The notes under the pieces: generated by a model
What the model saw: the letters and a program-made list of their open reading frames with translations, nothing else
Database searches by the model: none
What the model was told of the DNA's origin: nothing
Shown: positions 45,859 to 57,469 of the stretch, piece after piece
How the letters are laid out: each line of letters starts with the position of its first letter
Position numbering within the stretch: position 1 is the first letter of the stretch
Source: Portulaca oleracea
Taxonomy: Eukaryota; Streptophyta; Magnoliopsida; Caryophyllales; Portulacaceae
Direction of reading: 5' to 3'
DNA length: 64,000 nt
Assembly (NCBI GenBank): GCA_029582165.1
Contig: CM055882.1
Location: 17,501,867 to 17,565,866, forward strand
Position numbers and translations under genes: made by a program

Positions 45859-47192
45859 TGTCTTCAAAAAGGGTTCTATGTCGGTGATCAATGGTAATAT
45901 TAAGCTTAATTACTTATACATCAGGCAAATTGTAAAGATGGGCTTATGCATTCTTTTCATCGTCTTCACCCAATTTACTCTACTGTTTTCAGCTAGTTTT
46001 GAGGAGTGTTCAATGTTGTGCTGCCAATTTTTCGTGTGGCCACTGAACATAAATGTACTTTGTTGCTGATACGCTCTGTACAGTACAGACTTGGTGGTCA
46101 TATAACAGGGTTAAAGGCTTATTTTGTTCCTATAAACAGTCGTTTCAGCGCTAATGTATACTGTCCAAATTAAACACTGGCAATGTTTCTTCTGCCTGAT
46201 AGAAAATGTGATTCTCGTTAACCACCATGTTTGAAATTTCCCCTATTATTGAAGTTTTTGTCAAAGATGTTATATTTTTCTTTAATGTAGTTGTAAGTTG
46301 ACGGGCAATCATGGGCGCTGATGATGGTGTGCAATCTGTTCTGAAAGGAGAGCAAAAATGCTCAAGAGTAAGGGACAACGAAGGCACCCCAGCGGAGTGC
46401 AGTCAAAAAGTCTCGACTACTTTCTCTGTGTGAAACAATTGAATCTAGAGAAAAGAAAAAGGGGTGGAAATGACGAACAAAATCTAGGAGTAGCTGGGAG
46501 CGTCGATGTCCTTGCCTTTTTATACATCTAGTGATCTAGACACCTTGTGTCTACAAGCTGCATGATTGATGAGTCCCTCTTTTCGATTATTGAAAAATCA
46601 AAAGGCTTAAAAAGTTTATAGAATACAACAAACCATATATAAAACAGTAAACAACCATCTTCAAAATATAAAGGTTATAGCCAAACAATTAAACATAAAT
46701 AACACGAAGAATTTATGCGCTTACAACAACTAAAAAAACTCACATCTGAAAAATCTGAAAAATAGGAAAAGAGGAGAAGCTAACCTAAATCCCCAAGTGG
46801 GAAAACTGTTACAAAAGAAATGGTAGAACACTAGAAGGAGAATTTTACATATTCTGAAGTTAAAATACTTTCCACTGCATTTCGTAGGGTTTGACTCAAA
46901 GTTCTGTGCATTAATATATACATACAATGCAAAACTACAAGGTAGTTAAATTACCCTCTACTTGATGCAAAGTACTATGCTTGAATATATACATGATCAT
47001 GCATAACAATGCAATACTACAAAGCGTGACATCTTATCCATGATCTTAGTTTGGTGCTGCATGAATAGAACGTCATGTTCTTTAATTGCTCATCAATTTT
47101 CAAACTAGAAAAGCCAATTTAAACCATGTTTGTCCTAGTTTCTTCTATCAAGAGCATGCAATTAGGCCAGGGTTCAAATTCACTTATCCCCT
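45859..47192. other. Convergent intergenic region between TIN1 and CNGC
   Basis: Contains the 3' UTRs of both genes. Small ORFs lack domains. No clear mobile element was identified; 46300-46560 has a texture like an LTR but no ends were found. Confidence 0.5.
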
Positions 47193-49638
47193 TTAAAGCA
47201 ATGATTTTAGCGCAAAAGAGTCAGGTCCAAACCGATTGCTGGAACCTCTTCGAATATCTGCCATTAGCCTTGCTGCATAGACAGCCATCCCAGATCCAGG
47301 CCTTGGCACAAAAACCTCCATCTCTTCATACAACAAACTCCCAGGAATCAAACATTGTTGAGATTCCTTTTCCGCAAGTTCGCCTAACATCTTACGCTTT
47401 TTGTACCTTCGCCAAGCTGCTTGAATGTAGCAAGCGGCCCACAATCGCCACTTGCGAGAGTAGCATCGTAGTGTGTGCTTCAGTTCTTTGCTATGCAGCT
47501 TGCGAAACTGTAGTGCTGCAAATATCAAATCTTCCGCTTCGAGTGTGAATGCCTCAACGTCAGTGATAGCTTTGACGGTCCATGTGGAGCAGGGGAGGGA
47601 CCCGTCTGAAGGTGGCTCCAGGGCCCACATAAGAAGCTCCTCTCCGCTTAAGTCTCCTGGACCTACCTCAGAAGAACTGAAGTAGCTCACATGCCCACCT
47701 CCTGTGGTGGTGCAACAGTAAAGGTGGCCACGAACCACAAAGAGCATCTCAGCCAGCGGGTCTCCTTCAGATACCAACAGTGTGCCTTTTGTGCAAAGCG
47801 TAGGCTTCAACCTCTCACAGATTGCATCTAGCAAGGGCTCATCCATTTGGCTGAACAAAGGAACCTGCATTATCAAAACGACCAAGTTCATCTTGGATAA
47901 ATGTCATCAAATAAAAGGGGCGAAAATATATAATCACTAAGTTAACTAGTTTGGAGCCCATATTGAAGGGTGTTGTGAAGTTACAGTATGACTTTACTCG
48001 TTTAATTAAGTCAAGAGAAAGATAGCGTTTGGTCTGTCTCCGAAGATCAGGGGGGAATTCTTTGATAAGGCCTTCTTCATCAACCCCACGAGTAGTCACC
48101 CATTTGTATCGATCATACTGTCTTATGCATTCCCTCAAGTCCTGTGGTAGTTGCCTATGGTGCATCCATTGCTCTGTATCATTCCTGTGATTTGTCCATT
48201 CATCCAGTCTGGCAGTGGCTGACTGGAAGTACCTCTGGATATACATGGGATGATTATATCATTATTTTAGTTGGATTATAGCTATATATCATTCAATATT
48301 CCACAAGAAACTGGATTTTAAGGGGTAGGAGTAAATTTGTGTTACCTGCATATTTCCAATGAACAAAGCATAGTTGATAAGGCCTAGAGTGACAACCAAC
48401 ATTGCAAACCAGTTCTCCCCGATGTATATACTTGTAACAAGATTTGGTGCAAGTGTGCTACATATATGAAAAATTAATAGAGCATAAGACACAGTATGCA
48501 AGGACGCAACGTAATTCTACTTACAATTTCAATCATGCGGAGACACAATCTGTACCTGACATTTTGGAATCCCCACCATATTGAAGTGAGGAACTTGTAG
48601 AAGAATGACGCTGAAGTAAAAGGAGGATCTACTAAGCTTGAATAAATGCCGAACTGATAATAATTTGCACTTGGTTGACATGATGTTGCTATGCTACTTG
48701 ATTGAATCCAAGCATTTCTATCCTGCCTATGTATCATGTTACAGTCAAAGAAGTCGTACTCACAAACATTACTATTCTGACTGCACAAACTTCTCCAACA
48801 TGCTAGCTGTCGTTGAACACCCAGAAGATACCAACAAGATCCTGAAACCTTCAATAGTTAACAACAAGGAGATTAGTGTTGTGCTTAAATTTGTATTTCT
48901 GGAGCCAAAATAGGTTTTTTCTATCCCTTCAACAATCCTTATATGTTTTCATACTCACATGGCTAGACAGCATGATGAATAGCAGATTGTAAGCGGCCGT
49001 TGCCCATGCTGTTCTGGATATGACACCCGTGACTTGTGCAATTCGCATGTAAAGGGGATAGGCCAAGGCTATTCTCAAGAGGAATTGTGTCAAGGCCACA
49101 AATCTTGGGGCAGTTTTATCGTAAGAGACGAGTACACCTTTTACATTAGGCAGGATTTCCCATAAATACACCTGCAACCATAAGGACCAATATTACTCTG
49201 AGATTTATCCCAAGAAACTAATAAACATTGCCAATAGAATTGTTCAATTATGGAAGTTTTGAGGGGGAGTGCGGCCACTAGATCAATCCAAAATCCAAAT
49301 CTTAGGTACCTAAGTGCAATCTTCCAAGGATCTAAGACCAACTCTCCTCGGCCACTCACACGAGACGAAGGATCCAGATAAGCAGTTCGAAACTGGATAA
49401 GTATATTGATCACATAAAATAAATCTGTTACCGACCTGATGGTTGTTAGATTCACTTGAAGAGACAACCCATTTGCTATGCAAAATTCTGGCTTCACTTC
49501 GGGCATCAGCAGAAAAAGCGGGTCAATGAAGAGGGACACAATACATGCTACCAAGAAAAGCTTGTTCCATCGGCATGCAATCAATCCAGTTGGATCAATT
49601 ATCATATGTTGCCGTAACATCCTACGATCGTCACTCAT
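47193..49638 (-). CDS. CNGC: Cyclic nucleotide-gated channel, group III (CNGC15-like), possibly defective
   Basis: Exons on - : 49638-49261, 49171-48959, 48848-48556, 48457-48346, 48234-47998 and 47864-47193 (about 634 aa). S1-S3 are in exon 1 (WNKLFLVACIVSLFIDPLFL; FRTAYLDPSSRV), then S4/S5, pore SIWWGFQNVSTLAPNL, S6 and C-linker (RLDEW, DTEQWMHHRQLP), a cyclic nucleotide-binding domain (MDEPLLDAICERLKP..GEELLMWAL) and an IQ motif (CYIQAAWRRYKKRK). CNGCs are plasma- or nuclear-membrane calcium channels regulated by calmodulin. Oddities: the N-terminus starts close to S1, with an in-frame stop just upstream; the usual FCGEELL reads LSGEELL; and after AALPL no GT donor follows. A weak in-frame donor exists at CTA|GTGGCC (exon end 49279), which would drop six residues. 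Family is certain, activity doubtful. Confidence 0.82.
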
Positions 49639-51748
49639 TCTATCCTATGCTCTATGTACAGAGTGTCCCAAGCTTCTTGTCACTGTGAAGCATGAAATCC
49701 AAGGGAAGAATATCACTAATACATAAACACAAACGAAAAAATTTGCAGATAACGTATTCATGAATTAAAGCTATTACATAGCTGACGTTATGGATTCAAT
49801 AAAATTGGTTGCAGCAAATATTAGGTACAATTCCTAATTTTATAAATGCATCACTCTCAGTGGATTGGGACATAAATGATGGTTAGATCATCCAATAAGG
49901 TTAAAAAAATCTGTAAGATTACATATATACTTATATTAGTGTAAGAACTTCATAGTAATAAGAAGGCTTGACTCCCTCAAGGGATGTCTGAGTACCAAAT
50001 CCATCCAGTAATATACATCCAAAGCGCACGTAATTCAGAGATATTGTATTGTTTAAAGTAAAGAAGGTAGAAACAGTTATAATAGCTTTTAGTTATTCTA
50101 TGTTGACACATAGTGGCAATTGGCAAAAAAATATTAGTCCCATATCCTCTAGTTTCCTGGCATATATATCATGCCATATTTCCCCTAAATTCTAAATTAT
50201 TATGGTTAACTTCTTGTTTGACAACCACTCCACTATCATGTTAATGTACGTTATCTATCCTAGACCACTGGCCAACTAATAGTGATGAATCCATACATTG
50301 GAGTTATGACTGCCCATTTAATGATAACAAATTTTTGATTCACACGCAATTCGATCGTTATATCTATTTATTTTTGTATGTGTGTATATATACACACAAA
50401 ATAAATAAATTTAAAAATCGATACACGCGTGCGAATCAAAACTTGTTTTGCTTAAAAATAAAAATCCTCAATAATAATTCGACTGCAGTTAAAATTATCT
50501 TCTTTTCAGTAGTTTCTAAAAATAAGTTAAATAAGTTCAAGATAAATTTTCAAAAACAACTCTTTCAAATAAATCAAATAAGATCAAACCGGTAAGTTCA
50601 AGTTGGTTTAGTATAATAAGTTTAGATAAGTTTAACTTGTTATAAGCTCAGTCAAAATAAGTTGGGGTGAACATATTGACAATAAAAATATAGTGAGAGT
50701 GTGAGACGGAAACAATATTATTCATTATTGTTCGTTTACTCTCAATATGAACAATTATGCATTATAGATATGATCTTCCTCATGATAGTTTTTTTTTTTT
50801 TACTTTTATATGATTGTAATTTCTATATGGCAAATATTATCGAATACCTTAACAGATCATTACGTTTCTATTATTTATTTGTCACATTGGATTTATTGAT
50901 TGTTAAATGAGTTCAATTATGCAACTTAGAATAAAGTTATGATAAAGCAAATATTTCTTAGTTAAGTAAGAATCTAGTCTTATAAGACAGCATAATAAAA
51001 TAAAGGAACCAAAAGATTATCAATAATACTCCAACTCTGATATGTAATGACAATCTTTAAATGAAATTGAATCTTTTCTAAATAAAACAAAGATGATTAA
51101 AGTTAATATTATACTTTGCACAAAACATCAAAAAATAAAATAATACGTAAGATAACAACATAGGAACCTAAAAGAAATTAAAAAAATAATAATATAATGT
51201 CAATTAGGGTAAATAGAAACCAAAAAAATGAAGTAAATGACAGTTTCAATGTGATAGAGGAAAATAAAAAACGTATATAGAAAATACTAACTTAAAATAT
51301 GGTGGTCTGGTGGTATAGAAATTGGAGGGTTTTCCTTTGCATTAGAGGTTCAAATCTTGGTTGTAACAATTTCTTTAATAATTATTTTGGTGCAAATAAA
51401 AAACATTGTAATTACTATTCTATCCTCATAATTTATCAATGGCAAGGGGTAAAATGGGAAAGTGAAATTTGCGCACCATAAGCCCATTTGGCTTTATATA
51501 TTACATAGATTATCATTATATATATTTAAAAGAAATAATTTTCCCAATATGTAATAATCCTCTCAAAACATAATTGATTAATATATAATAGACTATCTAA
51601 TTTTTTTATAATTAGTTGATTTGTTATATGAAATTGGATACAATCACTAATATTTGTGTGCTTTTCTTATAATTTTTTTATTATAGACCATTTAACATTT
51701 TACATATTAAATATAGAATATCCTCGAAATGTATAATAAATTATTTAA
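49639..51748. other. CNGC upstream region; AT-rich, no gene
   Basis: No coding sequence seen, including no credible upstream exon for the missing CNGC N-terminus. Around 51297-51360 a tRNA-like pair of motifs appears: 'tctggtggtatag' (A-box-like) and 'gaggttcaaatcttgg' (B-box-like), spaced as in a tRNA-derived SINE head. A similar pair lies at about 3503-3560. Confidence 0.35.
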
Positions 51749-52175
51749 TTTTTTTTTGGATTATTGGAACTTAACGAGCTGTACTTTACCCTTTGTTTGA
51801 AATAACGAACCAAACAAATTTTGTTGTAACTAACGAACCATACTCGTATTATTGTAATTTTCAGCAAACCGCCACCGAGTCCAACTCGTCGGAGTTGTGA
51901 CATGGCGGTGGCAGATGCTGACATGTCATTTTTTCGCCAAAAAAAAAAAAGAAAAATGTCAGGGAGTGTGTTTCCCATGCCAACTAAGCTCTCCTCTCTC
52001 CTCTCTCCTCTTTCCTGCCTAATACACCCAACCCCCCTCTTTTAATTTTCACCCAACCCCCCTTTTTTAATTTTCACTGCCCTAAATCTTCTTCCCCTGA
52101 CTATTCCATAGACAATTCAACCCCAAAACCCTAACTGGAAATTGCGAAGTTGGTTGGACGACATTCAAGATTGAA

Positions 52176-53168
52176 ATGGATGATGATCATGTTACTGTTA
52201 TGCTTCACCATGGTGGAAAATTTGTACTTGTTGGGGATAAGGAGTTGGAGTATGTGGGCGGTAAAGTTACGAAATATTGGCCTGTGGATATTGACACGGT
52301 GACAGACTTGGAAATGCTTGGTTATGCTAAGACGTTGGGGTATCGAAATGTAGAGAGGGTGAACTATCTCATCCCTGGGATGAGTTTGTTTGAGGGTTTG
52401 AGGAGTTGTAAGGGGGATTTGCAGTCGCTGGATATGTTGGAGGCTGCAAAGCTTGAGAAGCACCTAGAGGTTTATTTGGAACACTCGGTTGATATGGTTG
52501 AAGATGGTCAGCTTGCTACCCTTTGCCTCCCAAGTCCAGTGGGGATGTCACCTGCTAAAAATAGGGTCAAGCGCCAAGCGAAAAGGAAATTAGGGAAATC
52601 TGTAATTTTGAAGTCTCCTTTTAGCAAGAAGAAGCAATCTCAGGAGGTTGATAATGTTGTAGAGGCCAGTCCCAATGTAGGTGACAACAACACCTACCCC
52701 TCCTCTGATGTTGCTGAAGAAGACCGTGAGGGTAATGAAGTTGAAGCTTCTCAGGTGATTGACCATTCCCAACCTCAAATGGGAAATGAAGAACCACAAA
52801 AAACACCTGTTGCTGATAAGGGCAAGGGTATAGTTGATCACCTTGATCCTGAGGTGAATTGGGTATGGGAAGATGTAGTGGATGGTGATAATGAGTCCGA
52901 TGAGGACTCTGATGGTCACAGTGACTGGGAAAGGAACAACCTTGATAAGCAAAAGTCACAATTACCACCACCTCGAATGAAATTCCCAATCAAGAGGAAG
53001 ATTGATTTTTTACAAGACATTAATGGTGGTGTAGAAGGTGATGTTTTAGTTGAAGATGTAGTGGATGGTGATGAAGCTCATTCTGATGGTGGTGATGATG
53101 ATAATGAGTCCGATGAGGACTCTGACCAAGATCAGGAACCAATAAACCCTAATTGTCCAGGGCACTAA
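52176..53168 (+). CDS. PB1-like domain protein of a Mutator-like element
   Basis: A single open frame of 330 aa starts 33 bp inside the left TIR. Residues 1-95 form a PB1-like domain of the type found at the N-terminus of MuDR-related proteins (DDDHVTVMLHHGGKFVLVGD.., LEYVGG, GYRNVERVNYLIPGMSLFEG). A basic patch (NRVKRQAKRKLGK, about 128-140) looks like a nuclear signal. The C-terminal half is acidic with two copies of a DVVDGD..ESDEDSD block, one near residue 230 and one near 300. The MuDR and MULE catalytic domains that normally follow are absent: the frame ends ..PINPNCPGH where the GRF exon begins on the other strand. Possibly a deletion derivative of an autonomous element. Function unknown. 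Confidence 0.75.
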   Translation: MDDDHVTVMLHHGGKFVLVGDKELEYVGGKVTKYWPVDIDTVTDLEMLGYAKTLGYRNVERVNYLIPGMSLFEGLRSCKGDLQSLDMLEAAKLEKHLEVYLEHSVDMVEDGQLATLCLPSPVGMSPAKNRVKRQAKRKLGKSVILKSPFSKKKQSQEVDNVVEASPNVGDNNTYPSSDVAEEDREGNEVEASQVIDHSQPQMGNEEPQKTPVADKGKGIVDHLDPEVNWVWEDVVDGDNESDEDSDGHSDWERNNLDKQKSQLPPPRMKFPIKRKIDFLQDINGGVEGDVLVEDVVDGDEAHSDGGDDDNESDEDSDQDQEPINPNCPGH

Positions 53169-53169
53169 C

Positions 53170-53352
53170 CTTCCAAAATTGGCATCCATAAAATCTCCTC
53201 CCAAAGTTTCGATCCTTGCGACATGTTTCCAACACAGCAGGAGTCTTGTGTTCGCATTTCAAGAGCAACACAGCTGGGTTTCGTGACCGATATCTTCCAG
53301 CATCCCAATTCCTTCCCATACTCGACGAACCCCCACTATGAGTGCGCGACAT
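53170..53352 (-). pseudogene. GRF-type zinc-finger exon on the opposite strand of the Mutator-like element
   Basis: Starts MSRTHSGGSSSMGRNW at 53352 and runs to FYGCQFWK at 53170, followed by a good donor (AAG|GTTAGT). The finger reads LLLKCEH..AVLETCRKDRN and FGRRFYGCQFW, matching the GRF zinc finger (C..C..C with GRRF), with CEH in place of the usual CxC. The second exon expected for this family is missing: the intron would run into the PB1 ORF, whose stop overlaps the donor. So only a first exon is left. It is driven, if at all, from the right TIR. Confidence 0.6.
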
Positions 53353-53945
53353 TCTTCACACCAGTAACAACTCAGAAAACCTAGAGTTCAAATAGAAAAA
53401 GAAGAAAGAAAAATAAGGAAGAGCAATTAAAAAAGATGGATGATTTTGCAAGGAGAGAGAAAGATGGATGATTTCGTGAGCAATTGCAGAAGAAGGAACG
53501 CCTGGAAATTCAAGATGGGAGGCCGATTTTGCAGAAGAGAATAATAGGGGAGGGCTTCATTCACGGCAGGATGAAAATTTCCAGTTAGGGTTTTGGGGTT
53601 GAATTGTCTATGGAATAGTCAGGGGAAGAAGATTTAGGGCAGTGAAAATTAAAAGAGGGGGGTTGGGTGTATTAGGCAGGAGAGAGGAGAGAGGAGAGAG
53701 GAGAGCTTAGTTGGCATGGGAAACACACTCCCTGACATTTTTCTTTTTTTTTTTGGCGAAAAAATGACATGTCAGCATCCGCCACCGCCATGTCACAACT
53801 CCGACGAGTTGGACTCGGTGGCGGTTTGCTGGAAATTACAATAATACGAGTATGGTTCGTTAGTTACAACAAAATTTGTTTGGTTCGTTATTTCAAACAA
53901 AGGGTAAAGTACAGCTCGTTACGTTCCAATAATCCTTTTTTTTTT

Positions 53946-54149
53946 CTGGGTTTTGAGTGTCTAAGGATCTAGTAAAAATCCGTCCATGCTGGCTAACTAT
54001 TTTGACCACGTGGAGGCAATTTGGAGGATGATGATGCATGTATGAGTGGGGCCTAACTTTGGGCTATTGACACCTCTGTTCCCCGTCCGCTACAGGTCCG
54101 TTGGATTATATAATTGCATTAGGGAGGGATTTTCATATTACATTATAAA
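53946..54149. repeat. Dispersed repeat fragment, second copy at 1-270
   Basis: The portion 54020-54110 matches 130-225 in order and orientation. No coding sequence. Confidence 0.4.
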
Positions 54150-54686
54150 AAAGGACAATGATATACATCTTGAGTCTTGACATCAAGATCATTAATAATG
54201 ATCTTGAATTGTCCATATTTCACATTTCTATAGCTTTTAATAATATTTTCTCTAATAATTATATATATTTATCAACTATAAGAGTATAATATTTATTATC
54301 TAGGTGAAAAAATATAAATAATAGTTTAATTTTATCAATTATATAGAAAATACACATTTTACGCATAAGGTGTGTTTGGTGCAAAGAAAAATTGTTTTCT
54401 AGGAAAATGATTTCCCTTTTTAAATGTTTTTTTAGAAAATGAATTTTCATTTGATATTTTCCCGTGTTTGATACACAGGAAAACGATTTCCTGGAAAATG
54501 GTTTTCACCTTTTTGACAATAAGGAGACCAAGATTAAAATGAGTATGTAACAGAGAGTGACGAAGAGGGTGAGAGAAAAAGAAGAGATAGAGATATTAAA
54601 ATGGGTGCGTGAAAAAATAGAGAGATATTAAAATTGTTGCGTGAGTGAGAAAAATATTTAAATCGGTGCGTGAGAGAGAAAGAAGG

Positions 54687-54739
<53 letters not shown>

Positions 54740-55090
54740 GGTGGGGGGGGGGGGGAAGGGAGAAAATGATTTTCATGAAGTTAGAGTTAAAAAAATAATT
54801 TACAAAAAGATGGGGTACAATGATTTTCTTGGAAAATGATTTTCTATATTTTCTAATCACCAAACATCGGAAGTTAGGAAAATCATTTTCACCAAACACA
54901 CTCATAGTTTTATATTTATGAAAAAATCTAAATAACTAATTATTTTTATATCGTTTATAAGTTTCCATAACCCTCAAAGTAATGAACATAACTTTATAAT
55001 GATTTAAATATATTTACATTTAACTTTATGAGTGATTTAGATGAAATACAAGATGGTTATTAACGATTTTGTTTTAAGATATTGATCATT
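54150..55090. mobile_element. AT-rich MITE split by a second MITE
   Basis: The outer ends 'atcttgagtcttgacatcaag' (54166) and 'acaagatggttattaacgatt..gttttaagatattg' (about 55050-55080) resemble the ends of the element at 26485-26870. The interior blocks (attgtccatatttcacattt; ctaggtgaaaaaatataaa) occur there in inverted order. The middle is occupied by a GGTGTGTTTGG-family MITE. Confidence 0.5.
54366..54905. mobile_element. GGTGTGTTTGG-family MITE with (GA)n
   Basis: The left end AAGGTGTGTTTGGTGC and right end CACCAAACACACTC are inverted. The 'ggaaaatgatttt' motif repeats inside both arms. A (GA)n run at 54687-54735 and a G run at 54744-54756 lie within. Confidence 0.65.
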
Positions 55091-55126
55091 TTGCTATAAT
55101 AAATTAGCAATGTTTGAACATCAAAT

Positions 55127-55197
55127 TCCATTGTCGTCCAGTGGTTAGGATGTCTGGCTTTCACCTAGGAGACCCGGGTTCGATTCTCGACAACGGA
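55127..55197 (+). tRNA. tRNA-Glu(TTC), probably degenerate
   Basis: 71 nt with the layout of plant tRNA-Glu: A-box 'ccagtggttagga', anticodon loop 'ctTTCac', B-box 'gggttcgattc'. Compared with the usual gene there are several stem changes. Acceptor position 4 is A opposite C, and the T-stem has a C-A mismatch and a G-T pair (tcga instead of cgg). It is followed by 'aagttttat', which can serve as a weak Pol III stop. It may be a tRNA pseudogene. Confidence 0.7.
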
Positions 55198-55502
55198 AAG
55201 TTTTATATTTTGCTAAATGATTTAATTCATACATCATCCTTATTGTTAAATTATTTATTCATCCATCTTCCATACTACATATGTTATTTTGGTGTGACTT
55301 AATTAATTCTTTTCCTCGGTTATCTAACTATTACAAGCGCGAGTGAAAAGATATCGTACGTAGCTTCCGTGCGCCCGACTTGAAGATGAGTCCCATCTAA
55401 CAACTCAATTTTCTTCCTTTTTTACTTTAATTTTTTTTATGTATCCAAGCCCATATGGGGTTATGGGCCCAACAACAAAGCAATTATTTATCTTATTTCT
55501 AA

Positions 55503-57415
55503 GGGAAATTGGATTATAATAATACGAACTTTTGGCCATATAAGACTTAATAATACGAACTTTTGATTTAGTGATTAATAATACGAACTTTGACCCCTTG
55601 TTGCCCCCAATAGTATGCCACCGAGTTAAGTTCAACTTAACTCGGTGGCGATCTGACGTGGCGGCGGAAGCACGCGCCTGGTTGTTTTGACTTTGTCATG
55701 TCATCGATGTTGACTTAAAAAATAATATGAACTTTTACCTATGTTGCTCTGAAGAATACAAACTTTCTTCTCTCTCTAAAAATCTCATATCCCATTTTTA
55801 TTTCTTCATCTTCTTCAATCCTCCCTAGACCTGGCAGTTTCTGACCCGACCTGAGCCCGCCCGATATTTCTGGGTTTTGAACATGATTTTTTGAACTAAA
55901 CCCGAAGTATACCGAACCCAAAAAATAGCGGGTCAAACCCGACCCGCCCGAAATTTCTGGGTTTTGAACACAATTTTTTGAACTAAACCCGAAGTATACC
56001 GAACCCGAAAATTAGCGGGTCAAACCCGACCCGTCCGTTTGACCCAAAAAATTTAATTTTTTAACTTCAACTTTATTAAAATTTGTGATTTTTCTTTGTA
56101 ATTTTTAACGTTAAACTAAAAGCGCAACTTATTTATTTGTTATTTCTCTAATTTAAGTCAAAACAGTTACAATAATCTATCGTTACTAGAAGATAATCAT
56201 ATTTGATTATGTATGTTGTACAAAAAATAATATTTGGAGACCATTTTTTAAAAAGAAAAAACGGAAAAAGGTCGTAATCATAACCCTGTTTGGTTGACCC
56301 GAAACTGAAATACATCGCCCGTATTTACTCGAACCCGAAATACACCCGACCCGTCTTTACCCGAACCCGATATACAATCGACCCGAAACCCGCCGCCCGA
56401 CCGAATTGACAGGTCTAATCCTCCTCCTCCCCCTCCCCATTCCTAGAAAACACTAAAAAACCAGAAAACCCAGAAAATACTAGGCTTTAGATCTCATCCC
56501 TTCTCCCTTCATTGCTATGCTTGCTTCCTTCTCTAGAACCCAAGGTTTTCTGGGTTTTCTTGGTTTTCAAATCCTGCACCATTGCTTTCCCAGTCATAAG
56601 GTTGTCTGGATCCTGAACAAACACAATAATTTCATGAATTCAAGGTCAACAATAGTTTCAAAAGCCAGAAACCCGAATACATATATCTCCATTCCCCATT
56701 TGATGTAAACTGGGGGCTCGGACGCCTTTTACTCATCCAGCAAACTCTCAATTATGTGCCTTGATTCATCGAATTCAGACAAATCGTTGCCCTGCCGATA
56801 TTTCTCAAATCAAACAACCAAAAATATTCTGAACCACATGAGTGAGAAGGATGTATGCAGCTAGCTTGTTGTGAAAATATAATGGAAAAGGGGAGGGGGA
56901 TTTTGAAATGACGGGCATAATCGGCCATAGCAACCTAAAAGTTTGTCATTGGCGTATCATCGAAAACTGAGAGTAGTTAATCAGAAAAACCAGAAAATAC
57001 AAGGTTTTAGATCTCATCCCTTCTCCCTCCATTGCTCTGCTTGCTAGAACCCAAGGTTTATGGGTTTTCTAGGGTTTTCTGGAAATGGGGAGGGGAGGAT
57101 TGAAGAAGATGAAGAAGTAAAAATGGGATCTGGGATTTTTAGAGAGAGAAGAAAGTTCATATTATTCAGAGCAACATAGGTAAAAGTTCGTATTATTTTT
57201 TAAGTCAACGTGGATGACGTGGCAAAGTCAAAACAACCAGGCACGTGCCTCCGCCGCCACGTCAGATCGCCACCGAGTTAAGTTGAACTTAACTCGGTGG
57301 CATACTATTGGGGGCAACAAGGGGTCAAAGTTCGTATTATTAATCACTAGATCAAAAGTTCATATTATTAAGTCTTATATGGCCAAAAGTTCGTATTATT
57401 AGAATCCAATTTCTC
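55503..57415. mobile_element. Mutator-like TIR element, non-autonomous
   Basis: About 320 bp at the left (from GGGAAATTGGATT) is inverted at the right (to AATCCAATTTCTC). Inner shared blocks include 'caccgagttaagtt.aacttaactcggtgg', 'gacgtggcggcgga.gca', 'aaaagttc.tattatt' and 'ttttagagagagaagaaagtt'. Flanking nonamers TATTTCTAA and ATTTTCTAA match at 7 of 9. Between the TIRs are a hAT-like MITE and a GC/CT-rich stretch without a gene. Confidence 0.75.
55826..56417. mobile_element. hAT-like MITE nested in the TIR element
   Basis: TAGACCTGGCAGTTTC at the left and the inverse (gaattgacaggtcta) at the right. The flanking octamers ATCCTCCC and ATCCTCCT differ once. An internal tandem of about 94 bp (gaactaaacccgaagtatacc .. 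gggtcaaacccgacccg) is present twice at about 55893-56030. Confidence 0.8.
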
Positions 57416-57469
57416 ATTTTCTAATTCTATTGTATTCAGGCTCACATGCGGTTAATAACCTTTTTTTAA

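Larger units (their letters stand above)
51758..53935. mobile_element. Mutator-like element with long TIRs and two convergent ORFs
   Basis: The left TIR (51758-52143, starts GGATTATTGGAAC) and right TIR (53576-53935, ends GTTCCAATAATCC) are inverted copies over about 360 bp with few mismatches. The left arm is longer because a roughly 27-bp segment (acccaacccccctcttttaattttc) is duplicated. The element is flanked on both sides by nine T (51749-51757 and 53936-53944), consistent with the 9-bp duplication of Mutator-like elements. It encodes a PB1-like protein on + and a GRF-finger exon on -, but no transposase, so it is non-autonomous. High TIR identity suggests recent activity. Confidence 0.9.

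Noticed and set aside
47126..47548. 140-aa + strand ORF
   Set aside because: Antisense of the CNGC last exon.
49639..49740. Possible upstream exon giving the CNGC N-terminus
   Set aside because: An in-frame stop lies just before the ATG and no upstream coding segment with a family match was found.
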